A stretch of 64,000 bases of DNA from Roseiarcus sp963696665 (GTDB lineage: Bacteria; Pseudomonadota; Alphaproteobacteria; Rhizobiales; Beijerinckiaceae): positions 1-64,000 of the forward strand of contig CAVOLE010000027.1 of the NCBI GenBank assembly GCA_963696665.1, written 5' to 3'. A program made the translations under genes and the position numbers. Below the pieces are notes generated by a model. It did not search any database and was not told the origin of the DNA. It saw only the letters and a list, made by a program, of their open reading frames with translations. Of the stretch, positions 49,991 through 58,934 are shown piece by piece; position 1 is the first letter of the stretch, and each line of letters begins with the position of its first letter.

Positions 49991-50539
49991 TTATTTCGCG
50001 CCGGAAGCCATGCGCAGGGTCACGATCTTGTCGGGATTGTCGACCGCGCCATTGTTGCCTTCGGTTCCAGCCTTGATCTTGTCGACGGCGTCCATTCCCG
50101 ACGTGACCTCGCCGAAGGCGGTGTATTTGCCGTCGAGGAAGCCGCCGTCGCCGAACATGATGAAGAACTGCGAGTTGGCGGAGTTCGGATCATCGGTGCG
50201 CGCCATGCCGAGGATTCCGCGCTTGAAGTGGGTCTGGTTGAACTCGGCCGGCAAGTTGGGCAGCTTCGAGCCGCCCCCGCCAGTTCCGGTCGGGTCGCCG
50301 GTCTGGGCCATGAACCCTGGGATGACGCGATGGAATTTCAGTCCATCATAGAACTTGTCCTTCACCAGCGTCTTGAACTGGGCGACCGTCTTGGGCGCCC
50401 AGTCCGGATGGAGCTGGATCGTGACCTTGCCGTGCTTCGTCGTGAGGATGGCGGTGTTGTCGGCGTCCCCGGCGGCCCAGGCGGCCGAAACGGCGAGAAG
50501 GGGAAGCGCGAGCGCGAAGCGCCGGCTGCAAGCAAGCAT
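49991..50539 (-). CDS. Periplasmic peptidyl-prolyl cis-trans isomerase (cyclophilin)
   Basis: A 182-residue cyclophilin with a signal peptide (MLACSRRFALALPLLAVSAA, cut near AWAAG). Active-site motifs are FYDGLKFHRVIPGFMAQTGD and ILGMARTDDPNSANSQFFIM, with the family end DPVxKI-type MDAVDKIKAG. It resembles periplasmic PpiA-type enzymes. ATG 50539 is chosen since only this start gives a signal peptide. It is paired with the cytoplasmic form downstream. Confidence 0.92.
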   Translation of the reverse strand: MLACSRRFALALPLLAVSAAWAAGDADNTAILTTKHGKVTIQLHPDWAPKTVAQFKTLVKDKFYDGLKFHRVIPGFMAQTGDPTGTGGGGSKLPNLPAEFNQTHFKRGILGMARTDDPNSANSQFFIMFGDGGFLDGKYTAFGEVTSGMDAVDKIKAGTEGNNGAVDNPDKIVTLRMASGAK

Positions 50540-50735
50540 GAACGGGTCCTTAAAAACGGGCGCCGGATCGCGGCGCGCGGCTTGATAGCAGGTTAAAGAG
50601 GCATTGCAACCCGCGGGGTCTCGGATCGCCTTGAGAGAAGGCAGGGTTGCGCAAATTTCGGGCTTTTGCTGCTCGCTGGCCTGATAGTATAGATCGTCGT
50701 TTCGCATTCAGGCTCAGATCGGAATCCCAAACGAC

Positions 50736-51149
50736 ATGTCCCACGCCTGCCTCGTCCTGGCCGTATTCGCTGCGCTGCTCGCCTCCGCCACAACGGCCAA
50801 TGCAGCTGGGACGGTGACGCGCCAATGCGACTACCAGGGCGAAGGCAAACTCGGCCCCCTGATCGTCGCCTATGACGCATCCGCCCGCCAGGTGAAAGTG
50901 ACCTCGGCCGACGGCCGGCTCTGGCTCTACCAGAATGGGGCGATAGGCCGGCTCGGCCCCGTGATAACCGCGGACGATCCGGGACCGGTCCAGCAATTCG
51001 TTATCGAGCGGGCCGGCCAAGTGGAGGTTGGTTTCCGCTGGCCGGACGACGGCACGACCGGCCATATGGCCCACTTTGACGCGGCGGCGTTCAAGAATCC
51101 GGCGAAGCGCTGCGTGTGGCGCTCGCTTTGGGACTTCGCGATGGGCTGA
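50736..51149 (+). CDS. Secreted protein of unknown function, 137 aa
   Basis: The signal peptide is residues 1-23 (MSHACLVLAVFAALLASATT, then ANAA). The mature part has two cysteines (RQCDYQGEGKLGPLIVAYDA and KRCVWRSLWDFAMG) probably joined as a disulfide, and beta-rich stretches (KVTSADGRLWLYQNGAIGRL). No family is recognised. It diverges from the cyclophilin pair. Confidence 0.65.
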   Translation: MSHACLVLAVFAALLASATTANAAGTVTRQCDYQGEGKLGPLIVAYDASARQVKVTSADGRLWLYQNGAIGRLGPVITADDPGPVQQFVIERAGQVEVGFRWPDDGTTGHMAHFDAAAFKNPAKRCVWRSLWDFAMG

Positions 51150-51181
51150 GAGGCCGGCCGCCATTGGTCGGCCGCCTGTCC

Positions 51182-51973
51182 TCACATCCCCGCTGACCGC
51201 TCGGGCGCGGGGTCGCGATAGTAGGTGTTGAGGATGGAGAGGCGTGGCCTCTCGACCGGGACCGTGATCGCCTCCCGCCCGTGCCAGCTAGACCTCAGAA
51301 GCGAATAGGCCGGATGGATGACGACGAACGCGTAGCCGGAGTTCGGCAGGAACGGCACGGTCTTGTCCTTGACGAGCCCATAGGATTTCCAGGCGAAGAC
51401 GCCCATCGGGGAAACCTTGTAAATCGCGGTGCCGAGCTCGCGCTGCGTCTCGTCCTGAGGCAGATAGATCTGCATGGTCAGGACCTTCCGGCGCGTGTCG
51501 GGATGAGGCTTGATCGCGTAGCCGTTGAGGTCGGTGTAGAGCACCGGGCGCGGGTGCATCGAAACGGGCCAGCCTTCGCCGCTCTTCTTCGAGCGGATGC
51601 GGAAACCCTCGTCCAGTTTCTCGCGGAGCGCCGACGCGATCTCTGACGACGCCAGCACCCGCCGCACGATGCTCCAGAGCTCGCGGCCTTCTTCGGAGCC
51701 CGGATCGCTTCGTTCGTCGTAGAGCGCGTATTCGCGTCGCGTCCCGTCGCCATTCAGTCCGGCAAACCGGTCGACGTCAGGGAAGCGCTGCAACAGGCGG
51801 GCGTAAAAGTCGCTTGGAAAGAAGTCGCGAAAGCGAATCAGCGGGTAGGGCTTACGGAAAGCTTCGGCGTTGAGGATCGAATTGGTCGCGGATTCGAGAA
51901 CCCTGGGGAATTCGTCGTCCGCCGGGCGTTTCTCAGACAAGCCGGCTTTTTCGCCAGCCTCGGCCATATCCAT
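51182..51973 (-). CDS. 2-oxoglutarate/Fe(II)-dependent oxygenase-like protein
   Basis: A 263-residue protein with the double-stranded beta-helix signature: GYAIKPHPDTRRKVLTMQIY gives the metal pair His157-x-Asp159, RSSWHGREAI gives the distal His231, and VERPRLSILNTYY gives Arg244 for 2-oxoglutarate. The N-terminal part (LIRFRDFFPSDFYARLLQRF) matches proteins annotated as 2OG-Fe(II) oxygenases often linked to glycosylation or small-molecule clusters. Substrate unknown; no pathway partner adjacent. Confidence 0.7.
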   Translation of the reverse strand: MDMAEAGEKAGLSEKRPADDEFPRVLESATNSILNAEAFRKPYPLIRFRDFFPSDFYARLLQRFPDVDRFAGLNGDGTRREYALYDERSDPGSEEGRELWSIVRRVLASSEIASALREKLDEGFRIRSKKSGEGWPVSMHPRPVLYTDLNGYAIKPHPDTRRKVLTMQIYLPQDETQRELGTAIYKVSPMGVFAWKSYGLVKDKTVPFLPNSGYAFVVIHPAYSLLRSSWHGREAITVPVERPRLSILNTYYRDPAPERSAGM

Positions 51974-52139
51974 CGTGTCTTACCTCAATAGCGATTTCGA
52001 TCGATGAACCGCATTATAGTCCCGGGCGACGGAGTAGCCGCAACTTTCCCGGAACTCAAATCGGTCCGCATTGATAGCCCGGCTTGACAGAAGCTCGGGC
52101 CCCGTCGCAATCAGCCGCGAGCCAATATCTCACCGAGCG

Positions 52140-53006
52140 ATGAACTTCCCCGAACCTCTGCGTCACCGGGTGGAATATCTCGGATTCCGGGCCGCTCAGG
52201 CGGCCGCGACCGCCCTGCCGCTGGAGGCCGTATCGTGGAGTTCAGGCCTCGCCTGGCGTCTCATCGCGCCGCGTCTCCATCGGCAGGAACGGGCGCTCCG
52301 CAACCTCGAGCTGGCTTATCCCGAGCTTTCCGACGCCGAGCGCAAGCGGGTCGCCGCCGGAATGTGGGAGAACCTCGGCCGGACCTTCGGCGAATCGTTC
52401 CACCTCAAGGAGATCGTCGCCCAGAAGCGCATCCGCTTCGAGCCCATGGAGCAGCTCGAAGGCATCATCCGCGGCGGCCCGTGTATCGTTTGCGGCCTGC
52501 ATCTCGGCAACTGGGAGCTCGTCGCCTACGCCAGCAAGCTCATGGGCGCCTCGTTCACCGGCGTCTATCAGCGGCTTAGCAATCCGCTCGTCGACGAGGA
52601 GACCCGCAAGCTGCGGGCGTTCCTTTATGACGGAGGCCTTCTGCCGAAGACCCCGGTGACCGCGCGCTCGCTCATGAAGGCGGCGAAGAGCGGAGGCTAT
52701 CCCGCATTCCTCGCCGACCTCCGCGACGACAACGGCGCGGCCGTGCCGTTCTTTGGGCAGCCCGCGCTCGCAACCGTCTTTCCCGCCCTGCTCGCCCGCA
52801 AGACGGGGCTGCCGCTCTACGCCGGCGCCGCCTTCCGCGAGCCGAGGGTCCGCTTCGTGATCCGCGGCGCGCGGGTGGAGGTCCCGCGCACCGACGACCA
52901 TGCGGCCGACGCGATCGCGGGGACCGCTGCGCTCCACGCGCAGTTCGAGGCCTTCATCCGCCAGGCGCCCGAACAGTGGATGTGGGCCCACCGGAAATGG
53001 GTCTAG
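52140..53006 (+). CDS. Lipid A biosynthesis acyltransferase, LpxL/HtrB family
   Basis: A 288-residue inner-membrane-associated acyltransferase. The catalytic His121 and Glu126 are seen in GLHLGNWE (HX4E). Other family stretches are ERALRNLELAYPELSDAERK, RVAAGMWENLGRTFGESFHL and VPFFGQPALATVFPALLARK, with a C-terminal EQWMWAHRKW. It transfers a fatty acid to lipid A precursors. No N-terminal transmembrane helix is obvious, only an amphipathic start. ATG 52140 is chosen by family fit. Confidence 0.9.
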   Translation: MNFPEPLRHRVEYLGFRAAQAAATALPLEAVSWSSGLAWRLIAPRLHRQERALRNLELAYPELSDAERKRVAAGMWENLGRTFGESFHLKEIVAQKRIRFEPMEQLEGIIRGGPCIVCGLHLGNWELVAYASKLMGASFTGVYQRLSNPLVDEETRKLRAFLYDGGLLPKTPVTARSLMKAAKSGGYPAFLADLRDDNGAAVPFFGQPALATVFPALLARKTGLPLYAGAAFREPRVRFVIRGARVEVPRTDDHAADAIAGTAALHAQFEAFIRQAPEQWMWAHRKWV

Positions 53007-53126
53007 GGACGAAACCATCCGGAGCGGAAGTTTCCGACGCAAAGCGGATTTCTTCCGAACTCGCGAGCATGGTCTCGCTCGTCCGTCGCCCGGGCGGAGC
53101 GGACGTACGCCCCGAAATCGTAGAAG

Positions 53127-53162
53127 TGTGATTTAGATCACAAAAGTGTGATCCAGATCACA
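53127..53162. promoter_or_regulatory. Tandem CRP-type operators
   Basis: TGTGATTTAGATCACA (53127-53142) and TGTGATCCAGATCACA (53147-53162) are two perfect TGTGA-N6-TCACA palindromes with centres 20 bases apart, on the same face of the helix. A half site (gtgatcta) follows near 53178. They lie in the gene-free stretch 53007-53548 upstream of the AhpD-like gene; no other gene is convincing there. Confidence 0.7.
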
Positions 53163-53548
53163 GCGGCGCGGGCTAAACCGTGATCTAACAACACAAACAA
53201 TAGCCACCAATCGTGTTGGCGAAGATCCCGGGGCAGGAGAATCAACGGGAGGAGGGCCAGATGCCTCCAAGCCGCCATAGTCGATCCAGATGCTCGACCG
53301 CTTCCACGCACGAACAATCGTCTTCGCAGTCGAATTGAAGCCTGCACGCCCTTAAAGGGGATGTGAATGAATACCAGCGTCTCGACACTGCATTCGCCGC
53401 GACGCCGCCGCCAGCGCCGTAGATTGCACACCTCTAGCTTGCGTCAAACAGGAGAAGGAGGAGGAGGAAAGAAGCCGAAACTGAATATGCGATGGTCAGA
53501 TTTTCTAGTTGTTTGTTGTCGAACAAAACAGAAACATGGAGACAACCT

Positions 53549-53941
53549 ATGAAAATCCTACTTGCGACCGTAGCGTTAAGCATCCTGCCGATCGCGGCCA
53601 GCGCCCAAGACATGCCAAAATTCATGAAAGACGTCGCGCCAGATGCGAGCGCCGCGCCTGCTTGGCAGGAATACATGGCCGTCATGAACCCGAATGGCGC
53701 CTTGGACGACAAGACGAAGCAACTCATCGCGCTTGGCGTCGCGGCGCAGATCCCTTGCCAGTATTGCATCTATGCGCACACGCTCGCCGCCAAGCATGCG
53801 GGGGCCACGGACGCGCAAATTAAAGAGGCCATCGCCTCGGCGGCGCTGGTGCGCGAATGGAGCACCATGCTGAACGGCAATATGTCCGACTTCGCCGACT
53901 TCAAAAAACAGGTCAACGCGGCTTACGGCGTGTCGCAATAA
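53549..53941 (+). CDS. Exported carboxymuconolactone-decarboxylase/AhpD-like protein
   Basis: A 130-residue protein with a signal peptide (MKILLATVALSILPIAASAQ) and one AhpD-like domain: LDDKTKQLIALGVAAQIPCQ and YCIYAHTLAAKHAGATDAQI carry the redox pair Cys70-x2-Cys73 and His77 of alkylhydroperoxidase AhpD. It probably reduces peroxides or acts as a thiol oxidoreductase; export to the periplasm is unusual for the family. Two tandem CRP-type operators lie about 390 bases upstream. A clean terminator follows. Confidence 0.85.
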   Translation: MKILLATVALSILPIAASAQDMPKFMKDVAPDASAAPAWQEYMAVMNPNGALDDKTKQLIALGVAAQIPCQYCIYAHTLAAKHAGATDAQIKEAIASAALVREWSTMLNGNMSDFADFKKQVNAAYGVSQ

Positions 53942-53946
53942 CGGGC

Positions 53947-53982
53947 GCCCGCCATCGGGCCCGTGTTCGATGGCGGGCTTTT
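53947..53982 (+). terminator. Rho-independent terminator of the AhpD-like gene
   Basis: gcccgccatcg (53947-53957) pairs perfectly with cgatggcgggc (53968-53978), an 11-base stem followed by TTTT. Between here and 54252 I see no gene. Confidence 0.85.
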
Positions 53983-54252
53983 GACCGTTCACCGTTGATG
54001 TTACGAGCCTGCCTTCATCTCGCGATGACGACCCTCGTTCGGCGAAGACGCATCATACCCAATCGCCATGATAGCCTTGCGTGGACTCGCGATCTCAAAA
54101 AGTTGCGTGAAACCGCACCTAAGCTCGTGAAATTAATGGGTCGCGTAACTTTGTGCGCGGGGCCTGCGTCCGGAGAGCTGAGAAAAGGGCCGCCCTTAGC
54201 GACGTCGTGATATGAAGATCCCTCCACTCGTTTCCTCACCGATGGATGGCCC

Positions 54253-55251
54253 ATGAAAAATCGCCAGTGGCTGCTCGCGCGCCGTCCGGACGGAGCGATC
54301 AAGGACAGCGACTTCAAGCTCGTCGAGACTGACGTTCCCACGCCCGGCGAGGGCGAGGTGCTGTTGCGCACTCTCATGCTGTCTTGCGACCCGACGCAGC
54401 GTGGTTGGATCGCCTTCGACACATACCTGCCGGCGGTCAAGATCGGCGAGGTTGTCCGCTCGCTCGGGGCGGGCCGGATCGTCGCGTCGAACAATCCCGG
54501 CTTTGCGGTTGGCGACCTCGTGTCCGGCCTTGTCGGCTGGCAGGATTATGTCGTCATGAACCCGAAGGGCCAACTGAACAAACTGCCTCCGGGCGCGCCG
54601 CTGGAATTGGCGATGAGCGTGCTTGGCCTGACAGGAATGACGGCCTATTTCGGTCTTCTCGACGTGGGCCGTCCGGTCGCGGGCGAAACGGTCGCCGTCT
54701 CGGGCGCGGCCGGCGCGACAGGCTCGGTCGTCGGGCAGATCGCCAAGATCAAAGGCTGCCGCGCTATCGGCATTGCCGGCGGAGCGGAGAAATGCCGCTG
54801 GCTCACGGATGAGGCCGGCTTTGACGGGGCGATCGACTACAAGTCGGAGAACGTTGCGGCGCGACTCAAGGAACTCTGTCCCAAGGGCGTCGATATCTTC
54901 TTTGACAATGTCGGCGGCGAAATCCTCGACGCGGCTTTGGCGCGGCTCGCGATGCGAGGGAGGGTCGTGCTTTGCGGCGGGATCGCCAACTACAATGCCA
55001 CCGAGCCGCCGCCGGGACCGAAGAACTACCTCAATCTGGTCGTGCAGCGCGGGCGGATGGAGGGCTTCCTTGTGCTCGATTACATGGCGCGCGTTCCGGA
55101 GGCGATCGCTGCGCTCGCCGGATGGGTGCAGGCGGGAAAGATCAGGTACAAAGTCGACGTGCAGCGTGGCCTGGAGAACGCGCCCGCGACGTTGCGGCGG
55201 CTGTTCGAAGGCAGCAACGAGGGCAAGCAGCTCCTGCGCGTCGCGGAGTAA
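54253..55251 (+). CDS. NADP-dependent medium-chain oxidoreductase (prostaglandin-reductase/CurA type)
   Basis: A 332-residue zinc-free MDR enzyme. It begins KNRQWLLARRPDGAIKDSDF and has LSCDPTQRGWI, the nucleotide-binding AAGATGSVVGQIAKIKGCRA, YKSENVAARLKELCPKGVDI, FFDNVGGEILDAALARLAMR and ERGRMEGFLV-type VVQRGRMEGFLVLDY. These mark the leukotriene-B4-dehydrogenase / YncB / CurA group that reduces C=C bonds of enones with NADPH. It is a single gene; a REP-like element follows at 55267. Confidence 0.9.
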   Translation: MKNRQWLLARRPDGAIKDSDFKLVETDVPTPGEGEVLLRTLMLSCDPTQRGWIAFDTYLPAVKIGEVVRSLGAGRIVASNNPGFAVGDLVSGLVGWQDYVVMNPKGQLNKLPPGAPLELAMSVLGLTGMTAYFGLLDVGRPVAGETVAVSGAAGATGSVVGQIAKIKGCRAIGIAGGAEKCRWLTDEAGFDGAIDYKSENVAARLKELCPKGVDIFFDNVGGEILDAALARLAMRGRVVLCGGIANYNATEPPPGPKNYLNLVVQRGRMEGFLVLDYMARVPEAIAALAGWVQAGKIRYKVDVQRGLENAPATLRRLFEGSNEGKQLLRVAE

Positions 55252-55266
55252 TGGCGAGGGCGGCGC

Positions 55267-55317
55267 TGTAGGCGCGATCGCTGATCGCGCCGGCCGCGAC
55301 CAGCGGTCGCGGCTACA
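55267..55317. repeat. Double-hairpin REP-like element
   Basis: The element is framed by tgta and taca. It contains gcgcgatc-gct-gatcgcgc and ccgcgacc-agc-ggtcgcgg, two perfect 8-base stems with three-base loops, side by side. This is typical of REP sequences in proteobacteria and may stabilise or end the upstream transcript. Confidence 0.75.
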
Positions 55318-55455
55318 AGCGCTTGAGGTCAAAATGCAATCGCTGTTAAGGCGGCGACCGCTCCGGGCCGGCCAGCGACCTCGAACGCCGTCCGAGCACC
55401 TATTGAGAACTGCGAACAGAGCGTCGGCGCGGCGCCGGCGACGGGAGAGAACGCG

Positions 55456-56598
55456 ATGCGCTACCGACACTTGGAGACCTGTCCCTGCTGCTCCGCAGGT
55501 CCACATGCGTCTTGGACGCGCCGCAAGTTTCTTTCCCTGACCAGCGCCGTCGCTGTCGGCCTCTCGACCGCTGATTTCGCCTCCGCTGAGGAAATTCCGG
55601 CCATTCCTTATGAGTCCGTTCCGGATCTTCTCCATCTGCCGCCCGACCTCTACCTGGGCGAAGTGTCCGGCGTCGCGCTCAATTCGAAGGGCCACATCTT
55701 CGTGCTGCATCGAGGCGATTCGACCGGCCCGGCTTACGGCGCGGCTGCGGCGCAGCTTCTCGAGTTCGACGCCAACGGCGACTATCTAAGGGAGATCGGC
55801 CATCACCTCTATGCCTGGTCGTTCGCGCACACAGTGAAGGTCGACGCCGAGGACAATGTCTGGGTCACCGACAAGGGTTCGGACATGGTGATTAAGTTCA
55901 ATCCCGAGGGCCGGGTCGACATGGTGTTCGGGCGCAAGCAGGAAGCCGCGGACGAGGGCACAGCGCCGCTCAAACATCCGAACCCGCCGCTTCCTGCTCG
56001 CGACGGCTATTTCCGACAGGTGACCGACGTCGCCTGGGACAAGGCCGGCAACGCCTTCATCAGCGACGGCTACATCAATTCGCGCGTCGCCAAGGTCGAC
56101 AAGGACGGCGAATGGCTCAAATCATGGGGCGAGCGGGGAACGGGGCCCGGACAGTTCCACACGCCCCACTCGATCGCGGTCGACGAGCGCGGCCTCGTTT
56201 ATGTCGCCGACCGCAGCAACCGGCGCATCCAGGTTTTCGACGGCGAGGGCAATTTTCAGCGCCAGTTCACGATCGATGCGCCCGTGCCGCCCGGCGCCAA
56301 GCCCGCGATCGGCGACATGCCCGGGGAAGCGGAATTCGCTGCAGGCACTTTCGCGCCGGGCTCCCCTTGGGCGATCTGCTTCTCGCCGCCGCCCAACCAG
56401 GTCCTCTACGTCTCTGACGCCTTCCCCGGCCGCATCTATAAGCTGACGCCCGACGGCGAATTGCTTGGGATGCTCGGCCGCTCCGGCAAGAGGCTCAAAC
56501 AATTCGGCTGGGTTCACGAGATGGCCTGCCCGAAGCCGAACGTGCTCTACGTAGCCGAGCTTCTCAACTGGCGAGTGCAGAAGCTTCTGCTCGGCTGA
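55456..56598 (+). CDS. Tat-exported NHL-repeat six-bladed propeller protein
   Basis: A 380-residue protein. A twin-arginine signal (WTRRKFLSLTSAVAVGLSTA, about 21-40) follows a short Cys-rich head (CPCCSAG). The rest is an NHL/SMP-30-like propeller: SGVALNSKGHIFVLHRGDST, VTDKGSDMVIKFNPEGRVDM, HTPHSIAVDERGLVYVADRS and NRRIQVFDGEGNFQRQF. It resembles peptidyl-alpha-hydroxyglycine amidating-lyase-like proteins. Tat export suggests folding or cofactor (metal) binding before transport. Function not established. Confidence 0.82.
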   Translation: MRYRHLETCPCCSAGPHASWTRRKFLSLTSAVAVGLSTADFASAEEIPAIPYESVPDLLHLPPDLYLGEVSGVALNSKGHIFVLHRGDSTGPAYGAAAAQLLEFDANGDYLREIGHHLYAWSFAHTVKVDAEDNVWVTDKGSDMVIKFNPEGRVDMVFGRKQEAADEGTAPLKHPNPPLPARDGYFRQVTDVAWDKAGNAFISDGYINSRVAKVDKDGEWLKSWGERGTGPGQFHTPHSIAVDERGLVYVADRSNRRIQVFDGEGNFQRQFTIDAPVPPGAKPAIGDMPGEAEFAAGTFAPGSPWAICFSPPPNQVLYVSDAFPGRIYKLTPDGELLGMLGRSGKRLKQFGWVHEMACPKPNVLYVAELLNWRVQKLLLG

Positions 56599-56655
56599 CG
56601 GTTCAGGTTGCAAAAGCGGTCGATAATTCACATCGCCGCCTCTTGTAGCAAAGGT

Positions 56656-57465
56656 TCACCCGGAAGTTCGCCGCCCGGTTTGCTTCGGCCGCACAGCCCC
56701 TTCAGCAAGCTCGATCCAGACCGGCGCGTGGTCGCTCGCCCTCTCCCAGCCTCGCACGTCGCGGTCGACGCCGGCCGCCTTGAGGCGAGCGGCGACAGAC
56801 GGGCTCAACAGCAGGTGGTCGATGCGCAATCCGGCGTCGCGCGCGTAGGCGTTTCGGAAATAGTCCCAGAACGTATAGATCCGCTCGCCGGGATGAAGCG
56901 TCCGCAAGGCGTCGGTCCAGCCCTGCGCGAGGAGCCGACGAAAAGCGTCGCGGACCTCGACGCGGAACAGCGCGTCATTGACCCATCGTTCCGGCTTGTA
57001 GACGTCGAGATCGGTCGGCATCACGTTATAGTCGCCGGCGAGCACGACCGGCGCGCCGGTTGCGAGAAGCTCGGCGGCATGCGCGATCAGCCGCTCGAAC
57101 CAGCCGAGCTTGAAGCCGAATTTCTCGCTCTTCACGGGATTGCCGTTCGGGAGATAGAGGCAGCCGATCAGGAGGCCGTCGACCGCAGCCTCGATGTAGC
57201 GGCTCGCCAGGTCGTCATCGTCGCCGGGGAGACCGCGGCGGGTCTCCACCAACGGTTTGCCGCGCGCGAGAATGGCGACGCCATTCCAGCTTTTCTGCCC
57301 GCGCCAGATCGCTTCGTAGCCCGCCGCACGGACGGCGGCGAGCGGAAAGGTCGAGGATTTCAGCTCCTGCAGGCAGACGATGTCAGGCGACGTCGCTTCA
57401 AGCCAGCGGAGAAGAACGGGCAGCCGGCCGTTGACGCCATTGACGTTGAAGGTCGCGATCCTCAT
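56656..57465 (-). CDS. xthA: Exodeoxyribonuclease III
   Basis: A 269-residue AP endonuclease / 3'-exonuclease for base-excision repair. Motifs: MRIATFNVNGVNGRLPVLLR, DIVCLQELKSS (metal Glu), NGVAILARG, VVLAGDYNVMPTDLDVYKPE (catalytic Asp-x-Asn), and YTFWDYFRNAYARDAGLRID followed by HLLLS and ERASDHAPVWIEL (catalytic Asp-His). The length matches the family. The C-terminal tail (VRPKQTGRRTSG) is basic and variable. Confidence 0.95.
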   Translation of the reverse strand: MRIATFNVNGVNGRLPVLLRWLEATSPDIVCLQELKSSTFPLAAVRAAGYEAIWRGQKSWNGVAILARGKPLVETRRGLPGDDDDLASRYIEAAVDGLLIGCLYLPNGNPVKSEKFGFKLGWFERLIAHAAELLATGAPVVLAGDYNVMPTDLDVYKPERWVNDALFRVEVRDAFRRLLAQGWTDALRTLHPGERIYTFWDYFRNAYARDAGLRIDHLLLSPSVAARLKAAGVDRDVRGWERASDHAPVWIELAEGAVRPKQTGRRTSG

Positions 57466-57492
57466 GGGCTCGTTGCGCTGACCTTAAGGAGG

Positions 57493-58086
57493 CTAGGGTT
57501 GGCCGGCAGCGTGCTCGTGGGTGAGGAAAGCGCGCACGGACAACAGCTCGCATTGCGTCCGGCGGAAGTAGAGACGTCCATCCCTGTCCAGCAGGGGCAA
57601 CAGGTCCGAACCAGAACCGGCGACGCCCATTGGCTGTCGGGTGATTGCGATCTTCATCGACATAACGACCTTGTCAATTCGCTTCGAGACATAGAGCTCG
57701 ACGAGATGGCGCAGCATTTTGGGTTGGACATAGATCTCCAGCCGCGGCGCCTCAATATCCACGTCGTTCCAAATCATCTTCGCCGAGCGGTTAAGCTCGG
57801 CCGGCTCGAAATATTCGTCAGTTTGAAGAAACGCTGCGACGTCGACCTCGAAACGATTGAACGTTGTGTCGCTATTGCCAACGGAGAGTGCGTTCTCCAC
57901 CGTCCCGACGCCGTTCAAAATCGAATATTGCAAGGACGGGAGCTGGAGGGGCGCAATATGATCGCGCGGGATCATGCGTTCCTGGCGCATGATATCGTTG
58001 AAAGTGACGTCGATATCGAGCCAGTACAGTCTCGAGCGCGAATCCGGGTGCTCGCGAGATGAAGTGCGGACTGTGCCGGCTGTCAT
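57493..58086 (-). CDS. Protein of unknown function, 197 aa
   Basis: A soluble protein with MTAGTVRTSSREHPDSRSRL, YWLDIDVTFNDIMRQERMIP, FNRFEVDVAAFLQTDEYFEP and LEIYVQPKMLRHLVELYVSK. No motif that I can link to a family. The open frame extends upstream to 58209, but ATG 58086 looks better placed. It is less GC-rich than the neighbours, suggesting acquisition. It diverges from ribE. Confidence 0.55.
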   Translation of the reverse strand: MTAGTVRTSSREHPDSRSRLYWLDIDVTFNDIMRQERMIPRDHIAPLQLPSLQYSILNGVGTVENALSVGNSDTTFNRFEVDVAAFLQTDEYFEPAELNRSAKMIWNDVDIEAPRLEIYVQPKMLRHLVELYVSKRIDKVVMSMKIAITRQPMGVAGSGSDLLPLLDRDGRLYFRRTQCELLSVRAFLTHEHAAGQP

Positions 58087-58277
58087 GGTTCGAATGTAGC
58101 TTTTGGGTGTCAACAGGGAGGATAAGACATAACACATAATTTGAGTAGAGTTCCAATCATTTGTGGGTGATCTCCCCCAGAAACTTTCGAACGAGATCGG
58201 GAAGCGCATTTTTTTGATGCGCGCGGGCTCGTTGACAGCGATACCTCCGTGATCGGGATGGGTGGTTGAGGCGTTGA

Positions 58278-58934
58278 ATGTTCACCGGGATCATTAGCGA
58301 CGTGGGTCAAATCATTGATATCACGCCATCTGGCGACCTGAGGCGGCTCAGGATCGCGAGCGCCTTTGACGCGGAGACAATTCCACTCGGCGCCTCGATC
58401 GCCAATTCCGGCCCGTGTCTCACCGTGGTCGGCGTCGAGCCGCGCGAGGGCGGTTCGGCCATCGCCTTCGATGTGGGCGCGGAGACGCTGGCGGTGACGA
58501 CGCTCGGAGCTTGGCGGGAGGGCGGCCATGTCAACCTCGAGCGCTCGCTTCGCGTCGGCGATGAACTTGGCGGCCACATGGTGAGCGGCCATGTCGACGG
58601 AGTTGCCGAGATCCTCGCGCGGCGCGATTTCGACGGCATGGCGCATTTCCGCTTCCGCGTCCCGAAGAGCTTATCGAAATTCATCGCCGTCAAGGGCTCG
58701 GTCGCCCTCGATGGCACGTCGCTCACGGTCAATGCGGTCGACGGCGATACGTTCGAGGTTCTCCTGATCCCGCACACGCTGGAGGTGACGACCTGGGGCG
58801 AGCGGCACGCAGGCGACAAGGTCAATATCGAGGTTGACCAGATGGCCCGCTACGCCGCGCGGCTCATGGAGGCGGGGCGGGGAGAACACCGCGATCACAC
58901 AAAGAATAGAGTCAACGCGGGAGGAATTAAATAA
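58278..58934 (+). CDS. ribE: Riboflavin synthase alpha chain
   Basis: A 218-residue riboflavin synthase that dismutates 6,7-dimethyl-8-ribityllumazine. It has the two-lobed lumazine-binding pattern: MFTGIISDVGQIIDI and LGASIANSGPCLTVVGV in lobe 1, then LGGHMVSGHVDGVAEI, FIAVKGSVALDGTSLTVNAV and VLLIPHTLEVTTWGERHAGD in lobe 2. The normal end would be near YAARLMEA; here 17 extra residues (AGRGEHRDHTKNRVNAGG...) run to the edge of an AT-rich island. ribH, the usual next gene, is not present. Confidence 0.95.
   Translation: MFTGIISDVGQIIDITPSGDLRRLRIASAFDAETIPLGASIANSGPCLTVVGVEPREGGSAIAFDVGAETLAVTTLGAWREGGHVNLERSLRVGDELGGHMVSGHVDGVAEILARRDFDGMAHFRFRVPKSLSKFIAVKGSVALDGTSLTVNAVDGDTFEVLLIPHTLEVTTWGERHAGDKVNIEVDQMARYAARLMEAGRGEHRDHTKNRVNAGGIK

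Noticed and set aside
53367..53552. Arginine-rich short frame (MNTSVSTLHSPRRRRQRR...) as a leader peptide
   Set aside because: It overlaps the start of the AhpD-like gene in another frame, its later part is a purine-rich run, and no attenuator hairpins were seen.
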